This document shows positions 37,150-50,175 of a DNA stretch of 64,000 nucleotides, in pieces (positions within the stretch are counted from its first letter, which is position 1; each line of letters begins with the position of its first letter). The position numbers and the translations under genes were made by a program. The stretch is from positions 37,897,278-37,961,277 of the forward strand of contig CM065703.1 in the NCBI GenBank assembly GCA_017654935.2, read 5' to 3'. The stretch comes from Phymorhynchus buccinoides (Eukaryota > Mollusca > Gastropoda > Neogastropoda > Raphitomidae). The notes under the pieces are model-generated. The model made no database searches, had not been told where the DNA came from, and saw only the letters and a program-made list of their open reading frames with translations.

Positions 37150-37849
37150 GGCGATGATGGTGGTGAGGACGGGTTCCTTCCTGAGCAGTGATAGGAGAAC
37201 GGTGAGCGGAAAGGATTACGAAAGCTGAAACGAGAGAACATTTAAAAAGTATAATGTTAATAATGAATCATTGAATGACCATGAATTGACTCTTAATTTT
37301 TAAAACTGGACTGAGATACGTAATCAGTTGTCTTTCATGTCAGCCCTAGCCAAGCAACAATAATCGGGTTAATCCACTGTAATCAAATGAATATAAATGG
37401 ATTAAACTGTACAAAGAAGAGAGACTGGGGGTGGGGGTGGGGGTGTAGCGGGGTAGAGAGTAATAGGGCATTTGCCGCGTGTCAGCGATCTTGAATTTCA
37501 CTGAGTTGAATTTAGAGGGCTGAATCAGAAAGGTCAACGCAACTCAGGCAGAACGAGCGCGGGCAAGTTAGTAGTCTTGTATAGAGTTTGAACTCTCGTG
37601 GCAAATGCCCTATTGGGAGCAACAATTACGTAGTGTTTCTTTGGTGACACCAGACTGTGAGCACAAAAAAATTGATTAGAAATCTGTGCAGAGTTTTACT
37701 TTTAGAACTAACAAAAAGTAACATTAAGTAACAATCACTTATTTTTTACTTTGAGTACGATTAAAGAGATATTCATTAAAAGAGAGAGAGAATTGAATTG
37801 AATTGAATGAATTTTTATTTATAGAGGGTAATAGAGTAAGCAATAACAT

Positions 37850-38750
37850 GCTTTTTTACATCCAGCCCTCTGGACAGAATACATATATAAAAGTAGAAAA
37901 TGGAAAACGAAAATAAACACATACAAAGTAATATAAAGCATGCAAAAAACATCCCTATATTGTAACACATCAATAACAAAATCAAACCTATTATTATTAA
38001 CTATACTCATTATTAACATTCAAAATGTGTGAAGTAAGCGCATACACACGGGAAAATAAAACCCAATCCTACTTTTCACACTCATCTTTAAACATTCAAA
38101 AATAGAGAAGTGCACAAACATAAAAAAAATACCTCAATCATACTGTATATATTCATCATTAAAATGTACTTATTTGAAAAGAAACCCATGCATATAATAA
38201 GTCAAACATAGTATTACTTTACCTACTCATCTTAGCATGCACAATTTAAAATGTAAATACATGTACCCATGGCAACATGAAACCTATTCCTACATTACAT
38301 TATTCATTTTCAGCATAAACAAATTAAAAAGTAAACACACATTCGTAACAAAAGCAGACCTAGTCATATTGTTTGCAAGCGAATACACATATTAAAAAGT
38401 AAATACTGCTCATAACGAAATCAAGCCTAAACCTACTTTCTAGTCCTTATCTTTAACATGCACATAAGTAAAACTTAACTCATCACAAAATTAAGACTAA
38501 TCCTTATTTTACATACTCGTAACATGTACACATTTTAAATTTAAAGCCGATACACATAATAAAATCAAGCCTAAGCCCATTTTACATACTAATCTTAAAA
38601 ATACATCAAACGTAAATGTAAGCACATACACATGACAGAATAAAACCAAATCCTATTCTACATACTCATCTTTAACATGCACACATTTTGGAGTAAACAC
38701 TTATACATAACAAGAAGAAACCCAATCCTAAAATAATAATAATAATAAAA
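37850..38750. repeat. Degenerate tandem repeat of about 80 bp (part 1)
   Basis: Recurrent phrases aatcaaacctaatcctactt, tactcatctttaacatgcac, aaagtaaacacatacac. The same phrases return at 40,850-41,480. Confidence 0.65.
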
Positions 38751-38768
38751 ATAATAATAATTCATATA

Positions 38769-40171
38769 CAGTATGGACTTCTTGTTTCTTATCTATGATC
38801 AAAACTGGGATATAAGAAACTCGCTTATAAGAAAACTCGGTTATAAGCAAGCAATTTTTCTCTCACATCCGCAATGGAAACTTGGATGTAAGAAAATTAT
38901 GTCATACAAGAGAGTTGTTTTGCAGTTCATTTTCTTATAAGCGAGTTCTATTTACTTATAAGCGAATTACCATTGACAACATTTTCTTAAAGACCCCCCA
39001 GATCATGAGTCAAAATCTCGGGTTCCACCTGTTTTCCTTCTTATAGCTGGTACAAAATCTTGTTTTGACCAGGTTTGACTCCCATACAAATGCCCCCAAA
39101 TTGAAAACAAAACATTTTAAAGAGCAGCCTCAATTTGAAGTTAGGGGAATTTGTATGTGGGTCACAGCTACCCAGAAAAAACAACCAAGGGATTTAATCG
39201 TGTTGGGTCAGTGTGTCTTTAAAAATTGAGTTGGACCTGAACTGAAAGGATGTTCCTAGAAAATGGAAGTCGTTCCAAAAAGGGAAAGTTTACCTCAAAC
39301 CAGTTGTGTCACAGACATTCTAAACAGTACAGGCATTTGATTACAAGACTAATTGAGCTGTTGTTTTTGTTTATAGCTGTTGTTTTTGTTCCTTTATTCC
39401 ATACTTTCCTTCAGTATTCTGTGCACAATAAATGTTGAGCAGAAGAAAAAAATATGCCTGTACTTTTGTGTTGGTGGTAGAGAGACTGTCCATCCTTACA
39501 TTTTCAGCAGCAATGGCAGAGAGGAAAAGGCAATTCATTTCTTTAAGAAGATAAATACAAATAACTGAATATGTGGACGAAAATCCACATAAACAAAAGC
39601 AAACGATTGATGAAAAGCTGTATGGGTGGACAGTAAATGGCAATAATTCAGTACAAGAGAGGTGAAGGGGTATGCATTTGATAACAGTAAAAAGACAAAA
39701 AAAGGCTTCTTAGTTAAGTTGTTGTAGGCACCTTTAAATCTTCTTCTTAGTAGACTATTTTGATTTTATGATGCAAGACATGCATCAAATTAGGAAAAAG
39801 GATTTTCTCTTCGTTTTGTTTTTCTGTCTTTATTTTCTTTTCTTTTCTCTTTTCCCCATTCAATTTGTTTATAAGGGAAAAAACTTCAAAATGTTTTCTT
39901 ATATCTGAGTTTCGGATATAAGAAAACTTGGATATGGTAATAAGCAAAACATCATCTCCCTTCGATTTTCTTATAACCGAGTTTTGCTGTATTTTGATTT
40001 GATGATGGGTTTATATTTAGTATTTTACGTTAGCTTTGACTTTGAAAAACGTCATCGGATAAGATAAAAAAAAATACCATCAAAACTTTACTATATCCGA
40101 ACATCGTTCATAAGAAAAACCTGTTATAGTAAAGGAAAAGCCTTGCACTTTACTATAAGCGGGGTGTACTG
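38769..40171. mobile_element. Non-autonomous pogo/Tigger-like element
   Basis: CAGTATGGACTTCTTG at the left and CAGTACACCCCGCTTATAG (complement) at the right, flanked by TA. Subterminal repeats of cttataagcgagtt type occur on both sides. No transposase is recognised. Confidence 0.5.
38987..39222. mobile_element. TTAAAGAC MITE, nested in a pogo-like element
   Basis: TTAAAGACCCCCCAGATCA to gggtcagtgtgtctttaa, 236 bp. Confidence 0.78.
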
Positions 40172-40739
40172 TAGCGCTAAAAATCCATATAGTAGTATGC
40201 TCGTTGCGCGTTACAAAAGCAACAATGAAAGATGGAAATCCTTAATTAAAATCAGCAAGAAGGTCATACCACCAACATTCGAATGCAAAGAAATAAAGTA
40301 ACAAAATAACATGATTTTCACTCACAAAGACATCCACCCTCGTTCACCAAGCACTGTCAGTGTCACTCTCTCATAAGACATCACACTCACAAAAACTAAT
40401 AAAAATGTAAACAAGTAACAGGAAGGAATGCACCAATACATGTGCGTACACACGGCCCATACTCTCTCTCTCTCTCTCTCCCCCCCTCCCTCTCTCTCTC
40501 TCCCTCCCTCCCCCCCCCTCTCTCTCTCTTTCCCTCTCTCTCTCATCATACAGGATCCCCAATACAATAATATCAGACACTTTTCGTTACATAAATATTA
40601 TAAACATTCTGGCTAAATCACAATAAACAAAAAATATAACAATATAAGCCTAAAGAAAAAACCCTAAATTTGTATACTAAATAATTATTTTATGACACTA
40701 AACACACACATTCGCGCGCGCGCACACACACACACACAC

Positions 40740-40810
<71 letters not shown>

Positions 40811-40849
40811 TAGACTGAGTGAGAGAGAGAGAAGCATATCTAGCACACT

Positions 40850-41480
40850 CATCTTTAACAATCATAACATTATAAACACAGTAAACACTGATACATGACA
40901 AAGTCGAGCCTAGTTTAGTAGTTACTTGTAGGCCTACTTCACATATTCAACTGAAAAATAAGCTTAAAAGTAAACACACACACGTTATAAAATCATAGTA
41001 AATACATATATCCATAACATCATCAAACTTAATCTTACTTTATATAAGTATTATTTATTTTTAGCATGCACAAATTTGTAAATTAACATATACACTCGAC
41101 AAAATCAAACCTAATCCTACCTTATACACTCAAATTTCAAATATACACTCAACTAACAAGACAAATTTAAAAGTAAGCATGTGGACATGTCAACAGCAAA
41201 ATAAATCCTACGTTTCATCTTCATTTTTAACAAATATAAAAAACGACACAAATATGTTATATATAACATGAGAAAATCAAGCCTAAGCCAACATTACACA
41301 CTTGTCTGTAAAATGCAAAAATTAGAATAAAACACATACACATTATTAAATCAAACTTAATTGTGTTTAACATAGCCAATTTTAACATGCGTACTTTTAT
41401 ACATGACAGATCAAAACAAGGTAATGTTAGATGCGCAAAATATTCATGAGTTAAAAAGTAAACACATGTAGGCATCATGA
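40850..41480. repeat. Degenerate tandem repeat of about 80 bp (part 2)
   Basis: Same phrases as 37,850-38,750; the two parts are separated by the pogo-like element and (AG)n/(CT)n tracts. Confidence 0.6.
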
Positions 41481-41623
41481 TAAATAAGTGCATATGTTCA
41501 ATATTTATTTATGTTAGTCCATTGGAGTCAGCAGCAATGGCTTAATGCTATTTGTTAAAGAGAATACTGTTGGGTAAAAAATATAAAATAAGTCTTTTTT
41601 TGCGAATGTTCATGTACCTGATG

Positions 41624-41736
<113 letters not shown>

Positions 41737-42433
41737 AATGACTTAGTTTAATACAATATTTTTTTTAAATTATTATCCAAAATACACAAAGATTCAGGTG
41801 GGTTTTTCCATCTTAGCTGTTACTCAGTGTTACTGTTAGCAGTAACCCGAGTATTACATTTTTTTAAAAGAAGCAAAGTCTCTAGATTAGTATATTAAAT
41901 GTATAATTATTGATAATATGCAGAAACTCCATTTGACCAAGTTTGCTCAGTCATGCGCTGCCATTACTACATGTGGAACTCTACAACTAGTACAAGAAAA
42001 CCCACATGAAAGAAAAAAAACCTTTAAACCCTGTTCAGTTAATGAACTTAATCTAAGTAAGTATGTCTATTCAAACATTTCTAAACTTTCTTTTTTCTTG
42101 AAGAGTTGGAAAAAAACACCATAAAAATGTTAAGTATGTCTATTTAAACATACATGTCTAAACTTACTTCATGTAAACCAAAACCATTTAAAATCTTTTC
42201 TGAGTACCTTCAAAAATCTCCTTGACAAAGATGAAAATTTTAGTCAACTATTTTTTCAACATGATGATTGAATTACAATCATAATTTTAAAACTAAAAGG
42301 CATGCTTTAGAGTTTAAGCAAACAAAACAGTGTCAATGAAGGGTTGTTTATTAATATAACTATAACTAGTATAAGCCGCGAGGCTTAGGCCTGAGCCAGT
42401 CCCACACTATACTACTATACTATTATATTATAA

Positions 42434-42846
42434 CTAGCCGTTTATCTACCCGCTTCGCGGATAATAGCCACGTTGATTGTTTAACGCCCCCCCCGCCCCC
42501 CCCCCCCCCCCACCCACCCCCCCCCCCCCCCCCCCCCCCAAAAATTAAAAAAAAAAAAAATTGGGACGGAGCCAGGTTTGAACTCGGAACGTTCGTGTGA
42601 GAGTGCGATGCCTAACCCACTCAGCTATGGTTTTTTTCTGTCGTGATAGTGGGTACTGCTCAACTGACCCGAACTTTGACTAATTACGCTAATTATGGAG
42701 CGTGTTGCAAAATGTAATGTACCCTACTGTCAGCATGGGATCATCCCTCTGGATACTGCGAAAGTTTGGCGGCGCTAAAACCACGCTAAATACGGTTGCA
42801 TAGCGAACTCACAGACAGACAGACACAGTTCGTTTATATATTTAGA
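42434..42846 (-). mobile_element. Non-autonomous Helitron with tRNA-like passenger
   Basis: The minus strand starts TCTAAATATATAAACG, continues with TGTCTGTCTGTCTGTGAG, and ends with a CCGCGAAGCGG hairpin and CTAG. The flanks are A and T, the Helitron target. Inside, TAGCTGAGTGG and GAGTTCAAACC resemble tRNA A and B boxes. A poly-C run of about 55 bases is internal. Confidence 0.75.
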
Positions 42847-42978
42847 TTAACTGGTCTAAGGTAAGTTGAACGCACAGTTGTCCAAGAGAGAGACACACTA
42901 ACACTGCACGTGTTGATCTATCCTACTCTAGTACGTAGACTACTAAAGTTGCACCGGTGTAGGGTTCTCGGATTACCC

Positions 42979-44022
42979 TGTTCTCAAGATTCCCGCGAAT
43001 GCGTGAAATTGAGACAGTAATCTCAATAGAAATAACGTACCATCAACTTTAGTTTTGTGTGTATTTGACGGTTTCAGGTTAGGGTTAGGAATAGGTTTAG
43101 GTAGGAATGACGGAATTAGATCAAACCGCAGCGATTTTTCTTGTCAAAATCCCGAACCCCGATTTTGGCCATGTGCCAAATGGTCACTTCCTTTGCTTAT
43201 TTTTATTGATGGTTATTCTTGGCGCTGACCATCCAAGTTTTTTTCTTTCGGGAAGCAGACACACTACCCGGTCATTCGGGAACAATCTTTTTTTACGCGA
43301 AGATGGCCGATCGCGAGAGACAAGCGATCCAATATTTGGGTCCAGTTCATTTGTTTACCAATACCATTTCTGAACGGTAACTACTTGCTTTTTTAAAACA
43401 AATACTTAGTTACATTTAATTATTTTTCTACAAGTTCACCAAATTTGGTGCATCTAGAAAAAATCTCAATGCTGCTCAAGGTCTCCACAAGTCGGGAGGT
43501 GTTACGTCGAAGCCTGTCCGACATGTTGTTTTCTGCCATGTTCATGTTGATGTTGCGATCTTGTGAGTCGCACAAAAAGCTTAGGCCTAATCTGTCTAAT
43601 GTTTGGGGTTGATGTTGCCCATTTGAATAAGCTTTATTTTGGTACCAATGTTTTGTTTATTGGTAAAAAAATAAATAAGTTATGGCTGTTTCAGTGTTTG
43701 ATTCATCCAAACCTTAATACGGTAACCTTGATCAACTTTTTCTTATATAATAGCTCATGTAAAAAAAGCTATCATTTTAAAACGTTGTAACTTTCTCAAT
43801 TTTCGACCGATTTTGATAATTTAGGTATCATTTTAAAGGTCTTGTCGGGCTCTTTCCAATGACATAAATTTCATTAGAATTTGACAAATAGTAGATCTAA
43901 ATATTGTTTAACATTTTATAACCATCCTAGTTTAGGGTCAATATAGTGTCGAATTCACGAAAGATAAAATTTGATGGTACATCATGATCGATTTCGACGC
44001 ATGCGCAGGGATCTTGAGAACA
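42979..44022. mobile_element. 1-kb non-autonomous element with long TIRs
   Basis: TGTTCTCAAGATTCCCGCG at the left and TGTTCTCAAGATCCCTGCGC (complement) at the right. Similarity continues inward to GTACCATCAA about 70 bp in. No transposase is recognised in the unique interior. Confidence 0.6.
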
Positions 44023-44404
44023 AATCCAAGGCAGGGACGTCACACCGGTCGAAATGAACAAAGACTGAAGTAGCTCTCTCACATCGATCATGTCTCGCAA
44101 TCAAGAATAGACCAGTGTCACCGAGTTGTGTTTTTAAACAAATCTCGATCGTGTACAACAGAAAACTAGCACGATACAAGCACTAAAGAAATGATAAAAT
44201 ACGCCCGTCAACAATTCAACAGAGTATTCACTCAAAAATTGGGAAAAGAAGAGCTGACAAAGATGTGGTGCGACTTACCCCCGCGATAAACAATGAAAGC
44301 GTGCTGCATCAGGAACAGGCAACTCTGCTGAAGTTTTGGTTTTTAAGGCACATCCTGCTTCCCTCCCTTGATTTAGGATTTCCGGTGGTAGTTTCACCAA
44401 AGAT

Positions 44405-44625
44405 ACTGTAAACATTAGCACTGGTGCTAAAATTAAGTACCTTAAATTAGCACCACTGCAACGATCGAAGATCCTTGTACCATAAAAAAAAAGAAAAGAG
44501 TTGATACTTAAGGAAAATACTGAACTCATTTTAACTCACACATACACAAACATTAGCACTGGTGCTAAAAAAAAGTACCTTAAAATAGCATCACTGCAAC
44601 CGAAGATCCTTGTACCATAAAATAT
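44405..44625. repeat. Direct duplication of about 75 bp
   Basis: cattagcactggtgctaaaa to gaagatccttgtaccataaa occurs at about 44,414-44,490 and 44,552-44,622. Confidence 0.8.
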
Positions 44626-44812
44626 TCCAAAATCAAGTGGTTTTTCCCTGTCTCCACAACAAAGCATCTTTTGAAATTTCGTACTCCAGACCTGAGTCTT
44701 GGAAACTGATTTATTGTCCTTTGCTCCAATACTGTGGGATAGGAGTATGCTTGTGGTCTATTCAATTTGTACTTTTCTTTTCCGCTGTGTTTGTCTGTCT
44801 GTCCCAAGCATA

Positions 44813-45026
44813 GGGGAAGACGGGGTAAAAAGCCCATGGGCGGGTAAGAAGCCCATGCCAATTATCTCATGAAATGAAGCAAATTTCAGTCACATTTTCA
44901 TCATGAGACGAGTGTTGATGTTTAGCATTCGTCTGGTGGGCAAATTTGACTGACATTTTCTTTATTTCATGAGATAATTGGCATGGGCTTCTTACCCGCC
45001 CATGGGCTTTTTACCCCGTCTTCCCC
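44813..45026. mobile_element. Palindromic MITE, copy 8
   Basis: 214 bp, TA flanked, both arms complete. Confidence 0.9.
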
Positions 45027-45109
45027 TACTGTTGAACAAAATCGGAAAATCGCTTCATATTTTGTGAGATGATGTACCACCAAGACAAAAAGACATCAGT
45101 TGACTAATT

Positions 45110-46025
45110 TACAACCACGCTGACCTTGACCTTGAATATTTTTTCCGATAGCCATACCTTTTAAGTCGTTAGAGGTAAACTTTGTATGTGGATATATTGG
45201 CTTAACGGACCTTCAGAATAGCTGGGTAGCAGTTATCTTTATTGACATTTGATCTTGACTTTTGACCTCAGAATAAATAATATATTCATTTTCTTTTGTT
45301 TTACTACATATATTTCACAGTTTTGCAGTTACAGCCTTCAAGTTCACTAGATTAGTAGACTCATTCAGTGTAATGCGTGATGCACAGTATTGATTACCTT
45401 GATGGCCTCTGAACTTGACCTCATCATTTTGAGAAATTTCTATAGTCCAAAACCATTGGGCGTACATCCACATATATATTCTTGATCAGTATGACGCATG
45501 GATTGCAGTCAGATACCTTTTGAATTTTCTTACTTTTGACCTTGACATTCGACCTTGTGGCTGTAGTCAGCGACTCATAGCTCATAAGATTAAGATTAAA
45601 AGTATAGCCCCATCAACAACTATAAGGCCATGTCAGGGCTGTCACCACGTTAAATCTTTCCACGTATTATCACAGCTCACATGTCCATATGACCACATTA
45701 TATTCTCAATAAGCACCACCCAAATATTGCAGCTGGAGTCATTTTGATTCTTGTTGATCTTGACCTTGACCTGTGGCTGTAGTCTTCTAACTATTCGTAG
45801 TGCACACATTATAATCTAAATATATATTCCTGGGCCTGTATTCACGTTGAGATAGCATGAGACTTAGCATCATGCTAACCGTAGAAGCTACTGAGCTTCT
45901 AAGTTAGCATGATGCTAAGTCTCATGCTATCTCAACGTGAATACAGGCCCTGATCAGTAACACCGCAAGGCGTACAGTGGGAACATTTTGAAGCTTGCAT
46001 GGTGACCTTGGCCTTGACATTGGAC
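45110..46025. repeat. Region with recurring TGACCTTGA/TTGACCTTGAC motifs
   Basis: The motif, exact or with one change, appears near 45,121, 45,245, 45,412, 45,536, 45,757 and 46,006 in otherwise unique sequence. It looks like a decayed tandem repeat. No gene is visible. Confidence 0.5.
45832..45950. mobile_element. Near-perfect 119-bp hairpin
   Basis: GGGCCTGTATTCACGTTGAG and its exact complement at the ends, arms of about 55 bp with a few mismatches, and a short loop. Confidence 0.85.
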
Positions 46026-46029
46026 AACT

Positions 46030-46264
46030 TTAAAGACCCACCAGATCACGTGTCAAAATCACGGGTTTCATGTGTTTTCCCTCTTATAGCTGGTAAGAAA
46101 TCTTGTTTTGACCAGGTCTGACTCCCATACAAATGCCCCCAAATTAAAAACGAAATATCATTTTAAAGAGCAGCTTCAATTTGAAGTTGGGGAAATTTGT
46201 ATGTGGGTCACCGCTACCCAGAAAAAAAAACAAGGGACTTAATCGTGATGGGTCAGTGTGTGAA
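46030..46264. mobile_element. TTAAAGAC MITE copy
   Basis: TTAAAGACCCACCAGATCACGT, with a truncated right end (gtcagtgtgtg). Confidence 0.72.
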
Positions 46265-46419
46265 AGTCAGAACAGAGTGGTGGTCATTTAACGTATCTTA
46301 ATCACCATCTCTCGAAAGGATGCAAAAGGCCAGGGAATAAAATATTATGAAACAGGGTCCGGGGGGTGAAGGTCATTTCTACCACTCAGTCACACTCTTG
46401 TTTAGCTCTTTTTCCTTAA

Positions 46420-46660
46420 GCCTTTCACCGCCAAAGTCGCATTTTAGCACTACAGTGATTTAACACATATGTTATCGAATTTGGGTCTATTATCCAAAGA
46501 CCATAGTGTCTTAGTCTTGGGAAGTAAGGATACTGAGACCTATTTTATATATTGTATGTCACAGAAGAAGCCCCAATACTGTAGATGGATTTTGTTCTCT
46601 CCCCAGGTAAATCAAATGAATTTTTTGGGCTACATGATAATATGGCTGGCGGTGAAAGGG
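46420..46660. mobile_element. TTAA-flanked MITE, piggyBac-like, copy 4
   Basis: GCCTTTCACCGCCA to TGGCGGTGAAAGGG, 241 bp, TTAA on both sides. Confidence 0.85.
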
Positions 46661-47031
46661 TTAAATGCATCGACGATCGTGCTAGGATTGTGTGTGTGTG
46701 TGTGTGTGTGCGTGTGTGTGTGCACTGCATATGTGTGAGAGATCGATATACACACCTGTCACACTGCATGAAAAGTCATCGGCTCCTATTTTTTTATACC
46801 CAGTATTTCAATTCAGCATATCCTGTCACACAAGGCATGACCCATGTTCGTATCCTCGTAATATATTATAATACTTCTAATTAATGCATTGATTGTGGAC
46901 TTTAAACGTTGTAGAATTAGAAAGCAGGAGCAGCAGAAATGAGGAAACCTGGTTCACCCGAGTTTGACAAGAACTCAGTAGTAGGCATTAGACTCTTTGT
47001 GTGTGAGAGTGTGTGTTTAAGTAAAGACTTA

Positions 47032-47226
47032 GGCCGGGTTCACATTAGACGCGTAAGTTCCGTACGGAAAACCCTAAATAAGTGGAAGAAAGAAGGATAA
47101 ACGTTTACGCATATAGGGGAAATTCGGACACGAGCGCAAATCTTTTCCCTTCTTTAATTGTTTCACTTATTTATGGATTGCGCACAGGTTTCTGCACGGA
47201 ATATCCGCTTATGTGTGTACACGGCC
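47032..47226. mobile_element. PIF/Harbinger-like MITE with TTA flanks
   Basis: GGCCGGGTTCACATTAGACG at the left; the complement of the right end is GGCCGTGTACACACATAAGC; TTA on both sides. The inner arms ttccgtacggaaaacc and ttccgtgcagaaacc also match. Confidence 0.65.
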
Positions 47227-47731
47227 TTACACTTCAGTGATTGGCCCTTTACTCAAAATGGCTTTTATCACTGGTTGACATTAGCCTGTAGAAAGGGCCA
47301 ATAGTAAATGAGAGCTGTACTATAAATGATATTCTACAGTATTTGAATATCATGCTACAGCTTAGTCTTTCGTGGAAGACGATGACTCTCAAACGAGGCC
47401 CTTGCACCGGCTCTGGTGCTGCAGCCAAAGGGATTGGTTGGCCTTTTGGGGACCTTTCCCAATGCCAACTCTCGTCCTCAAATCCCTTTGGCCGAGAGTG
47501 GGGATGTACCCTGGGCAAGGCATCTCCACTCTCGCCCAGCCCGCCAGAATAGTATATGCCACCCTCTGCTATCTGGCAGTCATTGTCGGAAACGACAGAC
47601 AGGCAACAACAACACTTCAGTGAAAGATGAAGTGTGGGCATGGGTGCGTTTGTGCATTTGACTGGGTAAAATTATGCATATATTATTCAATGTTTGATAA
47701 CATAACCTTTATTTTACACTACCTGTGGGCT

Positions 47732-47734
<3 letters not shown>

Positions 47735-47791
<57 letters not shown>

Positions 47792-48039
47792 CACAAATTT
47801 TACTGATCCAGGCATTCTGCCCATGTCAGGGCGGAGGTTACAAAGGGGAAAAAACATAATCAATTGCAGCAGCAATTAAAAAACAAAAGATCGAAGAGAG
47901 AGAGCAACAGAGACAAAGAGAGAGGGAAGGAGACTGAGGGAGAGGGAGAACAAAAGAGAGAGAGGGGAGGGAAGGAGAGACAGAGCAACAAAGAGAGAGA
48001 GAGAGAGAGGGTGGAGGAAGACTGAGGGAGAATGAGAGA

Positions 48040-48089
<50 letters not shown>

Positions 48090-48190
48090 TATTCATAAAT
48101 TTTACTGATCCAGGCCTTCTGCCCATGTCAGGGCGGGGGTTACAAAAGGGAAAAACAACAATCACAACAAACCATCACTTTGCAGCAGCA
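47735..48190. repeat. Duplicated (AG)n plus 90-bp block
   Basis: The block tttactgatccaggcattct to gcagcagcaatt follows (AG)n at 47,790 and again at 48,090. Confidence 0.8.
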
Positions 48191-48211
48191 ATTCAAAACC
48201 AAAAGATCGAT

Positions 48212-48253
<42 letters not shown>

Positions 48254-49299
48254 CTCGGACAGAGAGCAAGTGTGCAAAGAAACAACAACACAAGATTTCA
48301 CTTTCCAAATGTTATTACACAAAAATAAACAGTCAAGACAATCAATGCCTAAATCTTCAAATCTGTCCTGTCTAACCTACACTTCATGGCAAGATGCTAA
48401 AAGGTAACATTATTTAAAAAGTAAACAAGAAAATAGAGAACACAAACGCCCATATTCCAATGTGCAGCGAATTTTCAAGCATCTTACACACTTTTCTTCA
48501 GGCCATATTGTTTGTCTCTCTCTCTTCATACTTAAAAAAGTAATACACAATTGATAAAATGCTAGTACTAAGTAGGAAAAGCACAACAAATCATAAAGAC
48601 ATCAAAACAATACTCCCGATAAAAATAGCAAAATTAAATATTGCTAATATACAAAAAATGCAACCCTGAGAAGAATTTTTGTTCTTCTCATAAAAATGGA
48701 AATACTGATCTGTTTACCGCCTACACAAGTCTTGAGTAGTCTGGAGAGGCTGAAATGAGTATTTTTGGTGCAAAATGTGTAGTTTTATTGATTAAACCAT
48801 CAAACAATGTTCACTGAAAATGAGTAATTAGAGCATTATTTTCAATTTTGAAGAGTAGTAGAGGTCCAAATTGAGTAGAATACTACTTGAAAAGAGTAGA
48901 GTAAACAGGTCTGGAAATATCACCTTAGGTCGTTTCCACTGACAGCACTAGTCTGCCACACTGTTTCAAAACCATTTGCTCTCTAAAGCTTTGACTTCAC
49001 TTGAGCATTACTTCAGCTAAAAAACAACATCGTCAAAAACATCTCAAGCTTTGACTTGAGCAGTGGTGAGGTATTCTTCTTCCTTTACTGTTATCCATTA
49101 CTTCAGTCAAAAAACAACATTGTCAAAAACATAAACGTGAGTGAGAAAGCATGTTTATATAATATTAAACTCATTACAAAAATAAATAAAGATGGCAACT
49201 TCGGATGTTAGGATGTTGAAACAGCCACGTTTTCCACAAAGAGTGGAACCTTCAAAAATCAGTTAAAACTAAAAAGGTCTTAATACTAATAATAGGGAG

Positions 49300-49680
49300 G
49301 GTTCTTAAGATCCCCCCCCCCCCCCCCCCCGTGGGGATACCGGGGGGTCTTTTGTGCAAATAGCTCCCCCACCTCCTGGTCTGGCGTCATCACTGTTTGC
49401 TTTGAAAGGATGACTAAGCGCATAGACCTTCTCACTGTCTCAGTTCTCTGCATCGAGAAACTTACCGACTTTCAACTGCCGTGGGATTTTTACATGCGTA
49501 AAGCGCACTGGTCGGACAAGCTTTAAGTCTCCATTCGAAGGACTCGACGTTCAGTTCGATTTTCCTGTCAAACTAGAAAGAAAGGGCGAGGCCGGGATTC
49601 GAACCCGGGTCACTCACGCTGCAGTCACGCATTACATTTGGCAGGCGAATGTCTTCACCACTCTGCCACCTTTCTCCTTA
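49300..49680 (-). repeat. tRNA-derived SINE, unit 2
   Basis: Same element as at 25.2-25.6 kb, with about 45 bp lost from the body near 49,420 and an expanded poly-C. Confidence 0.7.
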
Positions 49681-50175
49681 TTACCTTATACTCCGAAAAA
49701 TGTGGTATGTAAATTACATCAGTGAATGAGCAATACTTAGCGGCTACAGCAAAATTTCTACAGACAGAATAACACATTTCAGGATCATCAGCAGATCAAA
49801 CAATTAATAACTTTATAAAAACTGCGCACACGCACTAATATCAAAATTAAGCACATATTACCACTGTTGATTATTACGTTGTTTTGAATTTAAGACATAG
49901 CAAAAAAGCCGGCACACCATTCACATGTAAAGTTTCAGGCAAGACAAGTGACTTTATCAATCAATGAATTACTGGGGTAATTTAGGAGTCCAGGAATAAA
50001 CAAACATTCAATCATTTTCAGTCAAACACATCACAAAATGCATCAATGTGGAATAAAACAACCAGTATAAAAATTAAAGCCATTTTTTGGGAGATAAAAG
50101 CACGCTGATTATAAATTCACACACACTCAAAATAAAGAAACAACATGAATTAAACATTGAACTAAAAGTTTGCAC

